Below are positions 1 to 10,879 of a DNA stretch of 64,000 nucleotides, one piece after another (positions within the stretch are counted from its first letter, which is position 1; each line of letters opens with the position of its first letter). Made by a program: the position numbers and the translations under genes. The stretch comes from Cycas panzhihuaensis (Eukaryota > Cycadophyta), in NCBI GenBank assembly GCA_023213395.1, contig CM041465.1:90341741-90405740 (forward strand), written 5' to 3'. The notes beneath the pieces are model-generated. The model was not told where the DNA came from, ran no database searches, and saw nothing but the letters and a program-made list of their open reading frames with translations.

Positions 1-203
1 CATGAAGTACAAATAATAAACAAAAGAATAAAGTGAATAAAGTACATACTTAACATGTAAGCATAAGGTTTAACAGGACGTGCTTCAAGTATGGATGGAA
101 ATGGAATAAGGAACACTAGTGGTTGGTAAAGAAGGTTTTCATGATCAATAATGGGGATGCAATAATATTGGAAGAAGCAGAGGAAGAAGTAGAACAAGAC
201 TAG

Positions 204-602
204 AGCATAGAAAGGGAGGAAGATGAACTTTTAGAAGTGGATACAGGGAATGTTCAAATCTCATTGCAGGCCATTACGGGGCAACAAGTATCCCTGCAAA
301 CCTTAAGATTCCAAGGACAAGTCAAAGGAACACCAGTATCAATCTTGGTTGATAGCGGGAGTACACAATTTTATAAACAAGGCATCAACAGAAAAACTGG
401 GATTATAAGTGAAACCCCTCAGTACATTCTAGGTGTCAATAGCAAATGGGAGAACAACGTCGTGTGGAGGTGTCAAAGACACAACTCTCTAGATCAACAA
501 TTACAAGGTCACAATTTTGGGGATTCAATGGCTACGAGCGTTGGGGAACATCGTTACCAACTATATGACAAGATTTATGTGTTTTCGACAGAAAGGACGT
601 AA
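204..602 (+). pseudogene. Gypsy aspartic protease remnant
   Basis: The reading frame contains a retropepsin-type active site, VDSGST, at about 350-367, preceded by the usual run VKGTPVSILVDSG. The downstream half of the domain is degraded, and the expected NFI-like continuation after SGST is altered. In a live element this enzyme cleaves the Gag-Pol polyprotein inside the virus-like particle. The frame is lost at 600. The region before 200 is acidic and too decayed to assign. Confidence 0.7.
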
Positions 603-799
603 ATATTGACTACAAGCCCCAACTACACCTCTAGTTCAACTTGTATCGTTTTACAGGATGGAACAAATTCTAAAGAAGAACGCACAAGCATACATAATGT
701 GATGTTACAGAGTAGAAATAAAAGACATTCTCCCAAAGATTTAGGCAATCTTAGAAGAACATTAGAGAATTTTTGAAGAACCCCAAGGACTGCCGCCGA

Positions 800-2228
800 A
801 ATGTGAATTGGAACTTGCAATAAATCTTATTCCTGTAACAATACCAGCCAATATTCCTCCATATAAATATCCTTATCATCTCAGGAAGGAAATTGAAAAG
901 ATCATATAAGAACTGATACTCTAAGGCATAGTGGCAAAAAGCACGAGTCCATTCGCTTCTCCTGTGGTAGTTAATCCAAAGAAGGACGGATTTTACAGAA
1001 TATGTGTGGATTACCATGGCTTGAATAAATTGACCATAATGAACCGGTATCCTATCCCAAGGATCGAAGATTTGTTAGACGAGTTACATGGAGCCCGATA
1101 TTTTTCAAAAATAGATCTACGCTCAGGATACTACCAAATAAGGGTCAAAGAAGAAGATGTCTACAAAACTTCATTCAGAATGCATGAAGGATTGTTTGGA
1201 TTCAAGGTTATGCCTTTCGACTTAACAAATACTCTAGCCACTTTCTAGAGCACAATGAATTCAATATTAAAACACGTTCTGAGGAAATTCGTGTTGGTTT
1301 TCTTTGACGATATCCTAATCTATAGTAGAACATGGGAAGAACATTTGGAACATATAAAGGCAATTTTGCTCATACTTGAGAAAGCGCAATTGTTCACAAA
1401 CCAGAAAAATTGTTCTTTTGCAAAAGAGGAATTAGAGTATCTGGGCTACATTATCACAGGCAAAAGAATCAAAATTGATCCAGACAATTGTAAATTGGCC
1501 AACTCCGAAGAATGTCACATGAGTAAGAAGTTTTTTGGGCGCAATGGGATTTCTGAGAAAATTCATAGAAGGGTATGTACGCATAGCATCGCCACTAACA
1601 AACCTGACCAAAAAGGATGCATTCAGATGGAATTCGGGAGTAGAAGGAGCGTTTCAAGAATTAAAACAAGCAATGATCACGGCTCCACTATTGTCCTTAT
1701 TGGACTTCATTCAACCATTCACAGTGGAATGTGATGCTTCAAGTTTCAGAATTGGAGCAGTTTTGTTACAAGGAGGAAGGCCTATAGCTTATGAAAGTCG
1801 GAAGCTGAATAATAGGGAAAAAATGGAAAGTAATATATGAGAAAGAGATGTTGGCCATTATGCGCGCAATACACCAACAGAGGTAGTATCTATTAGGGAG
1901 CAGATTTGTGGTCAGAATTGACCATGATAGCCTGAAGTACTTTCTAAATCAAAAGGCATTATCCCATGAGCAACGAAAATGGATCAACAACTTGCAGACC
2001 TTCGACTTCACCATAGAATACAAAAAGGGGATAGAAAACGTGATAGCAGATGCTCTATTCAGACTGCCAGAGGAAGAAAAGATTGAAGTTTTAGCCAATT
2101 CAATGACAATAGCAATTCTAAAATGGACAACAGAGTTGGCAAGGGAATATGAAGATGACAAGATATCACAAGAAATAAAACAAAAGATCAGAGAAGGAAA
2201 AGTAGAGCAGTTCACGGAACAAGGATGA
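800..2228 (+). pseudogene. Gypsy reverse transcriptase and RNase H, disrupted
   Basis: Typical gypsy RT blocks are visible: ASPVVVNPKKDG and RICVDYHGLN (about 958-1025), FSKIDLRSGYYQIR (about 1100-1145), the catalytic FFDDIL (about 1300-1318) and the LGYII block (about 1440). The connection and RNase H follow (FTVECDASS near 1720-1740, IADALFRLP near 2040-2070). In-frame stops lie near 909, 921 and 1246. A frameshift separates RT from the RNase H frame near 1500, and another break lies near 1840-1900. Most RT stops read as Gln codons changed to TAA or TAG. The polymerase site survives but the polyprotein does not. Confidence 0.85.
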
Positions 2229-3512
2229 TTAATTCTAAGGAAAGAAAAAATATTTGTTCCAAAGACTTGCAAACTAAACGAAGTACTGCTTCAAGAGGCT
2301 CACTTGACTCCAATTTCAGGACATTCAGGGATGGATAAGACTTATAGGAGGCTTCGAGGCTCGTTTTACTGGAAAGGGTTGAAAGTTGATGTTCTCCAGT
2401 TTGTATCAGAATGTGATACATGTCAAAGGAATAAGATTGAATTTGTAAAGACCCCTGGGTTGCTACAACCCCTTCCCATTCCCCATAAAAAATGGGAAGA
2501 AATTTCTATGGATTTTATTATAGGTCTTCTGCGTTCTGAAGGAAGAGATGCAATTTTTGTAGTAGTAGACAGATTAACCAAATACGCCCATTTCAGGGGA
2601 ACTCAGACAGGAGCAAAATCAAGCCAAATAGCAGAATTGTATATGAAGGAAATTCACAAGCTACATGGCTTTCCAAAAGTTATAGTCAGCGACAGGGACC
2701 CCAAATTCACAAGTCACTTTTGGAAGGAGTTGTTCAAATTAGCCAACACTAGCCTATACATGAGCTCGGCATACCACCCATAGACAGATGGCTAGACATA
2801 AATAGTTAACAAATGCGTGGAGGGATACTTAAGAAACTTCACATTAGATAAACAGATGCAATGGCATTGATGGCTCTATTTGGCAGAATGGTGGTATAAT
2901 ACCACATACCACGCAATGACAAAGATGTCACCATTTCATGCACTATTTGGGTATGAACCTCTATCACTCCTGAATTGGCTAAATATGTCTAAAGTGAAAA
3001 TAATCCAAGAAAATTTAGAACAGATGCAAGAAATAGTCCGAATACTAAAGAATAATTTGCAGATGGCAAAAAATAGGATGAAGCAACAAGCACATCCAAA
3101 GAGATCTGAACGAAGTTTCAAGGTAGGAGAATGGGTATTTTTGAGACTCCAACCCTACAAACATATGTCGATGAAACAAAATTATCGGCATAAATTATCA
3201 CCAAGATTCTTTGGACCATATCAGAGCGAGGAATGCATAGGGGAAGTGGCATATCAGTTAAAACTGCCACCAGAAAGAAAAATCCATAATATCTTCCATG
3301 TGTCTTGTTTAAAGAAAAAGTTGGACGAAAAGGAGGCTCTACTAACAAATTTGCCAACACTGGATGAAGAAGGAATGATGATAGCAGAACCTGAGGGAAT
3401 ACTGAAGAGTAAGGACAAGAATTTGTGATCCAGGATAATAAAAGAATATCTCATCAAATGGAAGACATTGGAGCTTGAAGATGCAATGTGGGAGTCTGAA
3501 GAATGGATGTAG
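2229..3512 (+). pseudogene. Gypsy integrase with C-terminal chromodomain, disrupted
   Basis: The zinc-binding region (H near 2320, then CDTCQRNK near 2412-2437) is followed by the catalytic core, with MDFI near 2507 and SDRDPKF near 2688-2708. Where the third catalytic residue (the E of TDGQTEIVN in the family) should be, around 2780-2805, three stops occur. The GPY/F-like module (SPRFFGPYQ, near 3203) and IHNIFHVSCLKKK follow. After a stop at 3426-3428 the same frame gives a chromodomain (EYLIKWKTLELEDAMWESEEW), which in live elements directs insertion to particular chromatin. Confidence 0.85.
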
Positions 3513-3555
3513 AAAAATGGGCCCTTACCAATGCTTTGAGGGCAAAGTATGTTTT

Positions 3556-3569
3556 GAAGGGGAGAGACT
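3556..3569 (+). promoter_or_regulatory. Polypurine tract of the chromovirus
   Basis: The purine run GAAGGGGAGAGAC lies directly before the LTR start TGTAACATTCC. It would prime plus-strand DNA synthesis. A 5-bp inverted repeat (ATGTT 3549-3553, AACAT 3573-3577) flanks it. Confidence 0.65.
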
Positions 3570-4082
3570 TGTAACATTCCAAAAATCTAGTCAAAACTAT
3601 GCCATGTAACCATTCAATTCGAAGGTTTCTGAACAAGGATTCCAACGGTTTAGACGAAAGTCAATTCTGACATCTATATCAAACGTTATGGCCATTTGAA
3701 GCTTTTAGCCTGCTAGTTTTTAGGGAAAGTTCTAGCCAACTTCTATTTGAGCAATATTAAGGAGAATATAACCCAATTTCGCTGACTTCTAATTGAAGTA
3801 TCTTGATGACTATAAATAGGAAGTTTGGGCCGCATTTCAAACCATCTCAGAGGTTCTTTTGGCTGCATATTTTCGGTTCTAGAGATGCAATTAGCTTGCC
3901 CATTTGGGGGTTGCAGTTCGAAGGGTTCCTTGTTTTGAAGAGGGAAGCTCACTTCTCTAAGAAAGACTAGTATTTTGATGTAATTTCGTTCTATTTTTGA
4001 TATTATTTGATAATAAAGATTACTATATACTTCTGTGGATTTTGTAATTTCTGTTCCTTGTTCATTTTCCTGTTGAATAACA
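3570..4082 (+). repeat. 3' LTR of the chromovirus (end approximate)
   Basis: It begins with TG right after the PPT. It holds a TATA box, TATAAATAGG, at 3811-3820 and an AATAAAG polyadenylation-type signal near 4010. The end at 4082 (GAATAACA) is a guess from the TG...CA rule, since the 5' LTR is outside the window; the LTR could run to 4130 and continue after element A at 8457. Confidence 0.55.
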
Positions 4083-4130
4083 TCTAGTTATTGTCTTTTT
4101 GTGGATTATTACCTGTATTTTTGAGGAAAA

Positions 4131-4429
4131 TGTTAAACATGGTTATCAAATCTCCATTGTAATGAATATGTTGAATGAGACGTATATATATATATATATA
4201 TATTTATATATTTATTTATATACACTTGGACTTAACAGTAACTCCTCTAACCAAAAGTACAACTACCTGACCAACTAATTAGGTATTACATATTTAACGA
4301 CATTACTAAACATCTCTATTGAACTTTAGACAATATCTTTATTGACCATTACGTAATACTTAAGACTATTACATTAATGACCCTAAGACATATCTTATAC
4401 CTATATACATTAAACATTACATTCTAACA
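4131..4429 (-). repeat. 3' LTR of element A
   Basis: It pairs with 8181-8451. On the minus strand it starts TGTTAGAATG and ends TTTAACA. It is longer than its partner because of a (TA)n expansion at about 4174-4225. Confidence 0.88.
4174..4225. repeat. (TA)n microsatellite inside the LTR
   Basis: An alternating TA run with a few TTTA interruptions. The partner LTR at about 8230-8245 has only a short version, so the expansion happened after insertion. Confidence 0.85.
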
Positions 4430-4450
4430 CGTCTCCTTAATGTTTAATGT
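4430..4450 (-). promoter_or_regulatory. PPT of element A with hairpin arm
   Basis: On the minus strand the purine-rich AAGGAGACG abuts the LTR start. The arm TAATGTTTAATGT (4438-4450) is an exact inverted repeat of 4407-4419 inside the LTR, leaving the PPT and the LTR start in an 18-nt loop. Confidence 0.75.
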
Positions 4451-5417
4451 CATGATCACAAGAACGCTGACTACCAAGAACATTATGACACCTACGTTTA
4501 AAGGCTGATTGACACAAACTGGACACAAGAGTTGACTTGAAGAGTTGTTTGAATTTCCAATGCTTGAGTCTTGGAACTTTTCTAAAGATGATGTCATAAA
4601 CTTGATCTTCAACTGAAATGCTAGAAAACCTGTAAGTCATGTTTGTTCTATCATCTCCTGCTTTCTGTTTAGTAATTCCTCTTGTGTATTCCAATTGCAA
4701 AGGTGGCCTCCTTTGATTTTTGTCTCATGGATCAAATGTGATAATATATGATTTCAACTCTATGAAGAGAAGTGATGCATTATGGTTTATCTCCAAGTCT
4801 ACTGGAGTAATCAACTTTTCAAGCCAATGAACACTTCCTTGAGAGAAAAGGAAGGACATTGATTCCCTTGTTAACTCCACCTGTGCATGTATATGTTCAA
4901 CAGAATACCTTGTTCTCTCTATATCATCCAAGGAATCCTTTGTGCCAAATATGATGAGAATCTCCATTATGATTACATGCACATATTTCCCAATTAACGC
5001 TGCATAAAGGTAGAACATCACTTTAACATGATTGATTTTCGTGGTAAAGTAGCCTACCAAAAACTTACAGCAATCTTGGTGGACATGATTTTGATTACAT
5101 GATATTCCAATTATGTTCTTTCTTCCTTTGAATGAATCTTTTAAAGCCATTGTAGGGTATGCTAACATAATTTGGATTCTTTCAAAGATAAGAACAGAAA
5201 ATGCAACCGAATTGAATGTGATCATGGAGAGTCTCATGCATGTGTAAATGACCATATGTCCTGACATCATTTGGATTCTGGCAACAACTCTATCTACATA
5301 AATTAAGATAATGTTGCCCACACTTTCTACCAAGGTACTTGTGTCTCCATGAAGGTTGATGTTTGAAATCACTTTCGATTTTTTCAACCTCCATTCTTTC
5401 AACAATTCCAAATACAT
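4437..5417 (-). pseudogene. Domain X of element A (unknown function)
   Basis: The 230-aa open stretch 4725-5417 is followed, after a stop, by a C-terminal segment (4437-4720) containing VEDQVYDIIF and KHWKFK. The core is rich in Ile, Val, Met and aromatic residues. It shares motifs with B, C and D: H-x-V-I-x-T-C-x-R-L-S-M, FNSVAFS, LIFERIQ, and EILIIFGT. I do not recognise the family and see no catalytic motif. A frameshift near 5330 separates it from the gag-like part. Coding potential is supported by conservation between copies, but third-position excess is only modest. Confidence 0.55.
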
Positions 5418-6017
5418 ACTTTCCTGTCAACTTGATGAGACTCAAAGCATTTGGTGAAATCATGTCGTTAGATTTCAAATAGTGCTCATCTGTCTTATTT
5501 TCAGAAGTAAGTTCATGCAATTCTTTATCCCCTTTATGAGTGACAAATAAGTCTATATGAGAACTGGTCTTACTAGAATAAACTTGTTTTTCCCTTTTCA
5601 CTTTCCTCTTCAGCTTCTTTTTCTGGTTCTTTGTCTTCCTGATAGTCTTCTGCACTTCTTCAGAATCCTTTTCATACACTTCCCTCAATAAGTTTCAGGC
5701 CGTTTTAGCTGAGTCAATGTTCTGAAGTGTATGGATAAGAAAATGGTATGAAAGAGGGAGGTTATCTTTATCGAAAGCTGCAAGCATCACATCAATAGCA
5801 ATTCTATTCTATTTTTGAAAAATTTCCTCCCCTTCTTCATTAATTGATGTAGGATCATCAATGATTTCCCATAGGCTTTTAAACATAAATATGCTTTCCA
5901 TTTTAATTGCCTAAAAATGGAAATTGGTTCCCATATACTTAGGTAAAGGGAAAGGAAGATTTGTCAACAGTATTCATTCATTTCTGATATAAAAACAATA
6001 ACGTCTTCTAATTCCAT
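5290..6017 (-). pseudogene. Gag-like N-terminal region of element A
   Basis: It starts at an ATG (6015-6017) whose context, MELEDVIVF, matches elements B and C. It continues, through frameshifts and stops, into LWEII, NRIAIDVMLAAFDKDNLP and LLREVYEK. These resemble the copia Gag (DUF4219/UBN2-like) fold. It ends in the lysine-rich linker KTKNQKKKLKRKVKREKQ (near 5582-5640), which could act as a nuclear localisation or nucleic-acid-binding segment. At least one Trp codon of the conserved AWNLL reads as a stop. Confidence 0.6.
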
Positions 6018-8162
6018 GATGCTTGAATACACCTACTTCAACCTAAACCAAGAACTGATAAATCAACAAAAAAAACACCTTAAATTTCATATCAACATGA
6101 TCTCCTCTGAGATAGGAATCCAACGGCTCTGACTGTTTGAAAATTGGATGCTTGGATGAGGAGATACAAAGCAAAATGTGTAGGGACCCTTTTCAAGGGA
6201 CCCTTAACCATTAGGGAGCTTAGTGGGTTTCAAAATATATGTAATCTGTTTTAATTTAGATTTGACCTTTCAAAGAATAATTAATTTTGTCCCAAAAAAT
6301 TTGAGTCACGGATATAGAGAAATTACACATTGATTTGACTTCCTTAACCAAAGATGAAATTGGCTTTTAATAACAGAATTCAAACTAAAATGTGAAAACT
6401 CTTAATCAAACCAAATATTTGAGAAAGAGAATGTATTCTCAAACCCTAATCCTTTTGAGTGAGTTGCAGGGCATGGTGGCACTCTTGATTGACGGTCATG
6501 TGCACTTGTTCATTGTTGGGCGCCTCTGTATTTAGCAGCTTCCTCACAAAAAATGGGTAGCCACTATTGACAGGCGACTCCACTAATTATATCTCCTCAT
6601 TCACTAAGGCCCTATAGACAACCACTTCTCTTCATCTTTGTTTATGTCTTCAATGGGGCGTTCCAACACAGGAACAGATGGCCATCTCAATTTTGCATTA
6701 GCCCTGGCTTCAAACGTAATAAGCCCTCACAACATCTTTCTTCGTAAATTAACTTGGCTGGGGTAAAGTGGACTCACCGTCCATTCACCGATATCACTAA
6801 AGTTCTACTGTCTTGAGGCCGACAGAGTATTTGGAAGCCATGAAAAAACATGTGAAACACAATCTTGGTCATAGTGGTCGCCTCTCCATCAATTGAACTG
6901 AAACTTCTTCAATGATGGCTACAATCGAGATTGGAAACTTTTTAGAAGTAACATAAAATACTGTAGTTTGCTTGTTATCTCCATCTTATGAGAACAATTC
7001 ATGGATCCACAGGCAACAATGATGCCCAACGTCTTTACGTAATGCCGATTTTCATCTTCTTCTCACAATCTATCTCTGTAGCCCATCCTAAGAGCCAATT
7101 TCTGGTAGAAACCCAATGGTGGAAATCAGATTCTCAACGTTCCCAAGCAACTGAATTTGGAACTCGAGTCCAGGACCCCAGATTACTCAAGACTTTTCAA
7201 GATCTCTGCATCCCCATAGGGAAAGCTTTCTGGAAGCTACAAAACAAACTTCGTCAACCATTCTGAAGTAAATTGCAAGGCACCCAATTCAATGCGTCTG
7301 GTACTAATGTTGCTCTGCGTTGTGGAACTTGTTAGAAGTTAATGAATGGGTATCAACACCAATTGTGTGTTGACTGGGCAAGCTGAGTCAGTGAGAAGCT
7401 TCGTGCATAGGTGACGAACTCTCGTGACAAGAGAAGTCGTGTGGGGGCGTATGGTGTTGGTTTGAAGGACCGTGGTGCTCCTTTTCTTTCAGTTGGATCA
7501 AATGCCTATGTAGATGGCTATGGTATTTCTCAGATCCATGTTGCGCCGTTGAGTGGTGGCCCTTATGAGAAGAAGGCAACTAACAATCAAGTTGACCAAG
7601 TAAGAGCAATAAAAAGAACTCTGTTTTTCTATTGCGATTCTTTCACATGGCGTGGAGGCTTTCCTCAAAGACAAAGATGACGTACATGGCTGGTACTAAA
7701 TACCTCAACTTCATTGTCTTTCGTAGATTGTAGTTGGCGTAATATTCTTCTGGCCTTCTCCATTCCTAGTCTGCTTTCGTGGCAAATAAATGAAACCTTA
7801 CAACTCTTGCAAATGAAAGAAATGCACATACACTCGTATGCAAAGATTTTACGTTGGGAAACACCTATACATAGAAGAACCTCTTCGGCTACGAATCTTC
7901 AACGACGACTTCAAAAAATATCGATTGAATTGGACCAAACTCTTTCTAAGCAGCGTGAGATGACATTAAGGCTTTATGGAGTCACGACCTCCTACAAACT
8001 ATCAGTGGTCAAATGAATTGAAATGGAGTGAAACATCAACACTAGATTGCAAACATCAACAACACTTCACAGTGAGGACAGACTACAATGGGCTTAGGGT
8101 TTTACCCTAACACATTCACAAACAATAAATCGTTAAACCTGCAAAATGCAGGATGTGACAAC
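6018..8162 (-). other. Leader region of element A
   Basis: About 2.1 kb lies between the primer-binding site and the gag-like start, far longer than a simple copia leader. Short open stretches exist on both strands (for example 6988-7266 and 7411-7680 on plus), but none has a motif I recognise. Corresponding regions of B, C and D are different sequence, so this may be captured DNA. Confidence 0.4.
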
Positions 8163-8180
8163 CAACCCACTCTGATACCA
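8163..8180 (-). promoter_or_regulatory. Primer-binding site of element A
   Basis: On the minus strand TGGTATCAGAGTGGGTTG follows the LTR end directly. It is complementary to the 3' end of initiator Met-tRNA as in copia elements. Confidence 0.9.
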
Positions 8181-8451
8181 TGTTAAACATGGTTATCAAA
8201 TCTCGATTGTATTGAATATGTTGAATGAGACATATACATATTTATACTTGGACTTATCGGTAACTCCTCTAACCAAAAGTACAACTACTCGACCAACTAA
8301 TTAGGTATTACATATTTAATGACATTACTAAACATCTCTATTGGACCTTAGACAATATCTTTATTGACCATTACATGATACTTAAGACTGTTACGTTAAT
8401 GACCCTAAGATATATCTTATACCTAGATGCATTAAACATTACATTCTAATA
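8181..8451 (-). repeat. 5' LTR of element A
   Basis: It pairs with 4131-4429. The terminal CA of the plus-strand reading is mutated (TAATA instead of TAACA at 8447-8451). It is followed by the TSD GAAAA. Confidence 0.88.
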
Positions 8452-9589
8452 GAAAATTGCTATAAAAGTAGAACTAGATCCCTTCAAAGTTCCACTTTGA
8501 TACTAGATGAGAGTTATAGATCAAAAAATTAGAACCAAACAAACACATAAATGCATGTTCTTTTAGTAGAATTAGTCTACCTTCACGCTGACGTCTTATT
8601 CATTAAGAATCCATTGCAATACGTTGATACAAAACACAATACTGTACAGATACATATACAAGCAGGATCGTTAATGGTCCACACATGAACTCGTAACTAC
8701 CCCAACACGTCATAAGCCTATTAAGGGTTTTGATGTCTCACCTACCCAATTTCATCCTATATATGAACATTAAATTAACAAATTTTAACTCATTCCTTTC
8801 CAAGAGGGGTAGCCCAATTTCATTACAACAATTGCCTATGAAATCACTTAGCAACAAATGTTTAACAATAAATGCTCATGGCCCACTCTTCCAAACACTT
8901 GATCCATTTGGATTTCAAGCATTCAATGCATTTGGATACACCATTTCATCAAATTGTATTTCGGTCCATACAACAGTTTTAGTATTAAATATTTAGGGTA
9001 TAATTTGATTTGTCTTACAAATGTCATGTTGTTAACATTGCATCCCCATTTATTTACTATGGCCCTAAATGACAATTATATTTATGTGTATAAACATTGT
9101 CATTTTTTCTTAATTTGCATTTACATTATACAACATTATGGCAACATTAAGGAGCCATGTGATTATAACCACTATGCATTTATGTTCATCATCATAGGAG
9201 TAATTAAATGCCTTTCATTGTGACATTACCATCATTTATTGTCATACATGTTGTCATGGTATAAATAAGTTTGACAACTTTAACACTTGATCACATGCTA
9301 TGCCAACTTTTGAGCTATGTGCATGGTTGTCTACATGAATGCATTTAATGCTCACATGAACCTATTGCACTTATTTTACAACCATTATATTTTAACTCCT
9401 TTGTCATGTATTTGATGCTCGACACATGTATAAATGTATCCATTATTGATTTTATGTTTTATTTAACATGCCCAACTTGTTGGAAATCCATAATGATTGA
9501 TTGTAATCATGAGACATCAAAATTCTAGGCATTCATAACAATGGCCATATGGTCTGTGTACATAGCAAGTTGTACAACCACTATGTATA
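8452..9589. other. Old unidentified sequence
   Basis: AT-rich DNA with no supportable gene. Open frames such as 8730-8996 lack any recognisable motif. It continues, across later insertions, at 15111-15343, 19623-19788 and 49594 onward. The last 50 bases resemble 15253-15310 by eye. Confidence 0.4.
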
Positions 9590-10487
9590 TGTTGACTTGT
9601 ATGGGGTCCTATTGCACTTACAAGACACCCCTTGCTCACTTGTCAAGGTTACACAGCGTTATAGTCTAGTTTAAGGACACTGTCAACATGGTTATTCATA
9701 TACATTCCAGATACATTCCATATATAATTCACAGAATGGTACACGAAGATGTAAATCAATACATACTTGAAAGAAATCATCATCACACCAAGAATGCACC
9801 AATTTCCACGTAACTCTTTCTTTTATTAATTCAACAGTTCAATTACATGGTGGAATGCATTCTCGAGCATTCCAAAGAAAGATACAATCCTTCGTACATA
9901 TGCGCACCCAGATGGTACGTATCACATGTTCATGCTCCAACCTACCGTCATGCATCGCCTTACGCACCTTTATGCACTGTGATATCCGGCTCTCACCCTC
10001 GAGCGTATGACATAGGAATGAATAACTCGGCTCACACGGAATGGCCCTCAAACCACCATTAAATATGTCCCTTTGAGCCCTTTTAGATCAAAAGTTATCA
10101 CCCAAACTCATAACCATACCTTTTTCTTACCAACCTACCCTTTCACTTTAATCATTACTTATACACTTTAACTAATCTCTCTTTAGGTCCGTGACGACGT
10201 CCCGCGCCTTCCTGTGCCTCCACCGTCTCTGCATCGTCATGCGTCATCGCTTCCGCTCGGTTCCGCTCTGCACGTATCCGTGATACGCACCGCCCGTGCA
10301 CGCACCGCCATACGCATTCGTAAGATACGTGCCTGTGCATGCGCACATGTCATACGCATACGTACGCTGATTTCTTCACCGCTTCGCCTTTGTGCATTCT
10401 CCGCACGGTTCGTACTTGCATTCCTTTGGTCAATACAACCTGTATTCCATCTTCCTCAAGGCCTATGTGTCAAAATATGTCCCAACA
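9590..10487 (-). repeat. 3' LTR of gypsy-like copy 1
   Basis: It pairs with 14271-15105. The part near 10180-10400 is GC-rich with repeated CGTACGCA-type words. Open frames there (10155-10507) are not genes. Confidence 0.85.
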
Positions 10488-10879
10488 TCTATCCCGGGTC
10501 AACATGATTGGGTTGAGCATCCTTGCTCAACAAAAATTTAAAATTTGGGGTATTCCTCCCCTCTCATTCTTAAGGTTGCCTCACGCCGCCGCTCCACGCT
10601 TTCGGCCGCCATTCTTGGTTAATAAATCCTCATCTATTGGTGCTTTGTTTTGTTTGACTCTCCTTGATTTTCCGTATGATGGTATATCTTTCCTCCATGC
10701 TTCACCATATTGCTTATGATATGAGTTACGGTTGTTTTTCCTGCTTTTTAATTTTTTTGTATTTTATGTTACATACCGAACTGAATCACGTTCCGGTATC
10801 AAGGCAATTTGATTTTGCCTCAACTTCATGCAACACGCTATGGTACAACCAATCGATTCTACCGGTAAGTTGCTCCACC

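Larger units (their letters stand above)
1..4130 (+). mobile_element. Decayed Ty3/gypsy chromovirus, 3' portion
   Basis: This is the 3' part of a gypsy element in the order protease, reverse transcriptase, RNase H, integrase, chromodomain, PPT, 3' LTR. Gag and the 5' LTR lie left of the window. The chromodomain behind the integrase (3429-3512) assigns it to the chromoviruses. The coding region carries many stops and is dead. The LTR end is uncertain because no second LTR is available, and element A is inserted at 4130. Confidence 0.88.
4131..8451 (-). mobile_element. Element A: non-autonomous gag-X LTR retrotransposon
   Basis: It is complete from LTR to LTR on the minus strand, with a perfect TSD GAAAA at 4126-4130 and 8452-8456. 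The 5' LTR is 8181-8451 and the 3' LTR 4131-4429. A primer-binding site for initiator Met-tRNA follows the 5' LTR and a PPT precedes the 3' LTR. The interior carries a gag-like region joined to an unidentified hydrophobic domain (X) and a leader of about 2 kb. No protease, integrase or RT is seen, so it would have to move with proteins supplied in trans. Confidence 0.85.

Noticed and set aside
4174-4225. (TA)n run as a TATA promoter
   Set aside because: It is a microsatellite expanded in only one LTR of the pair, so it is not a conserved promoter.
10155-10507. Arg/His-rich overlapping frames on both strands
   Set aside because: They lie inside the 3' LTR of gypsy-like copy 1 in GC-rich repeated words; no domain, and other copies of the LTR break them.
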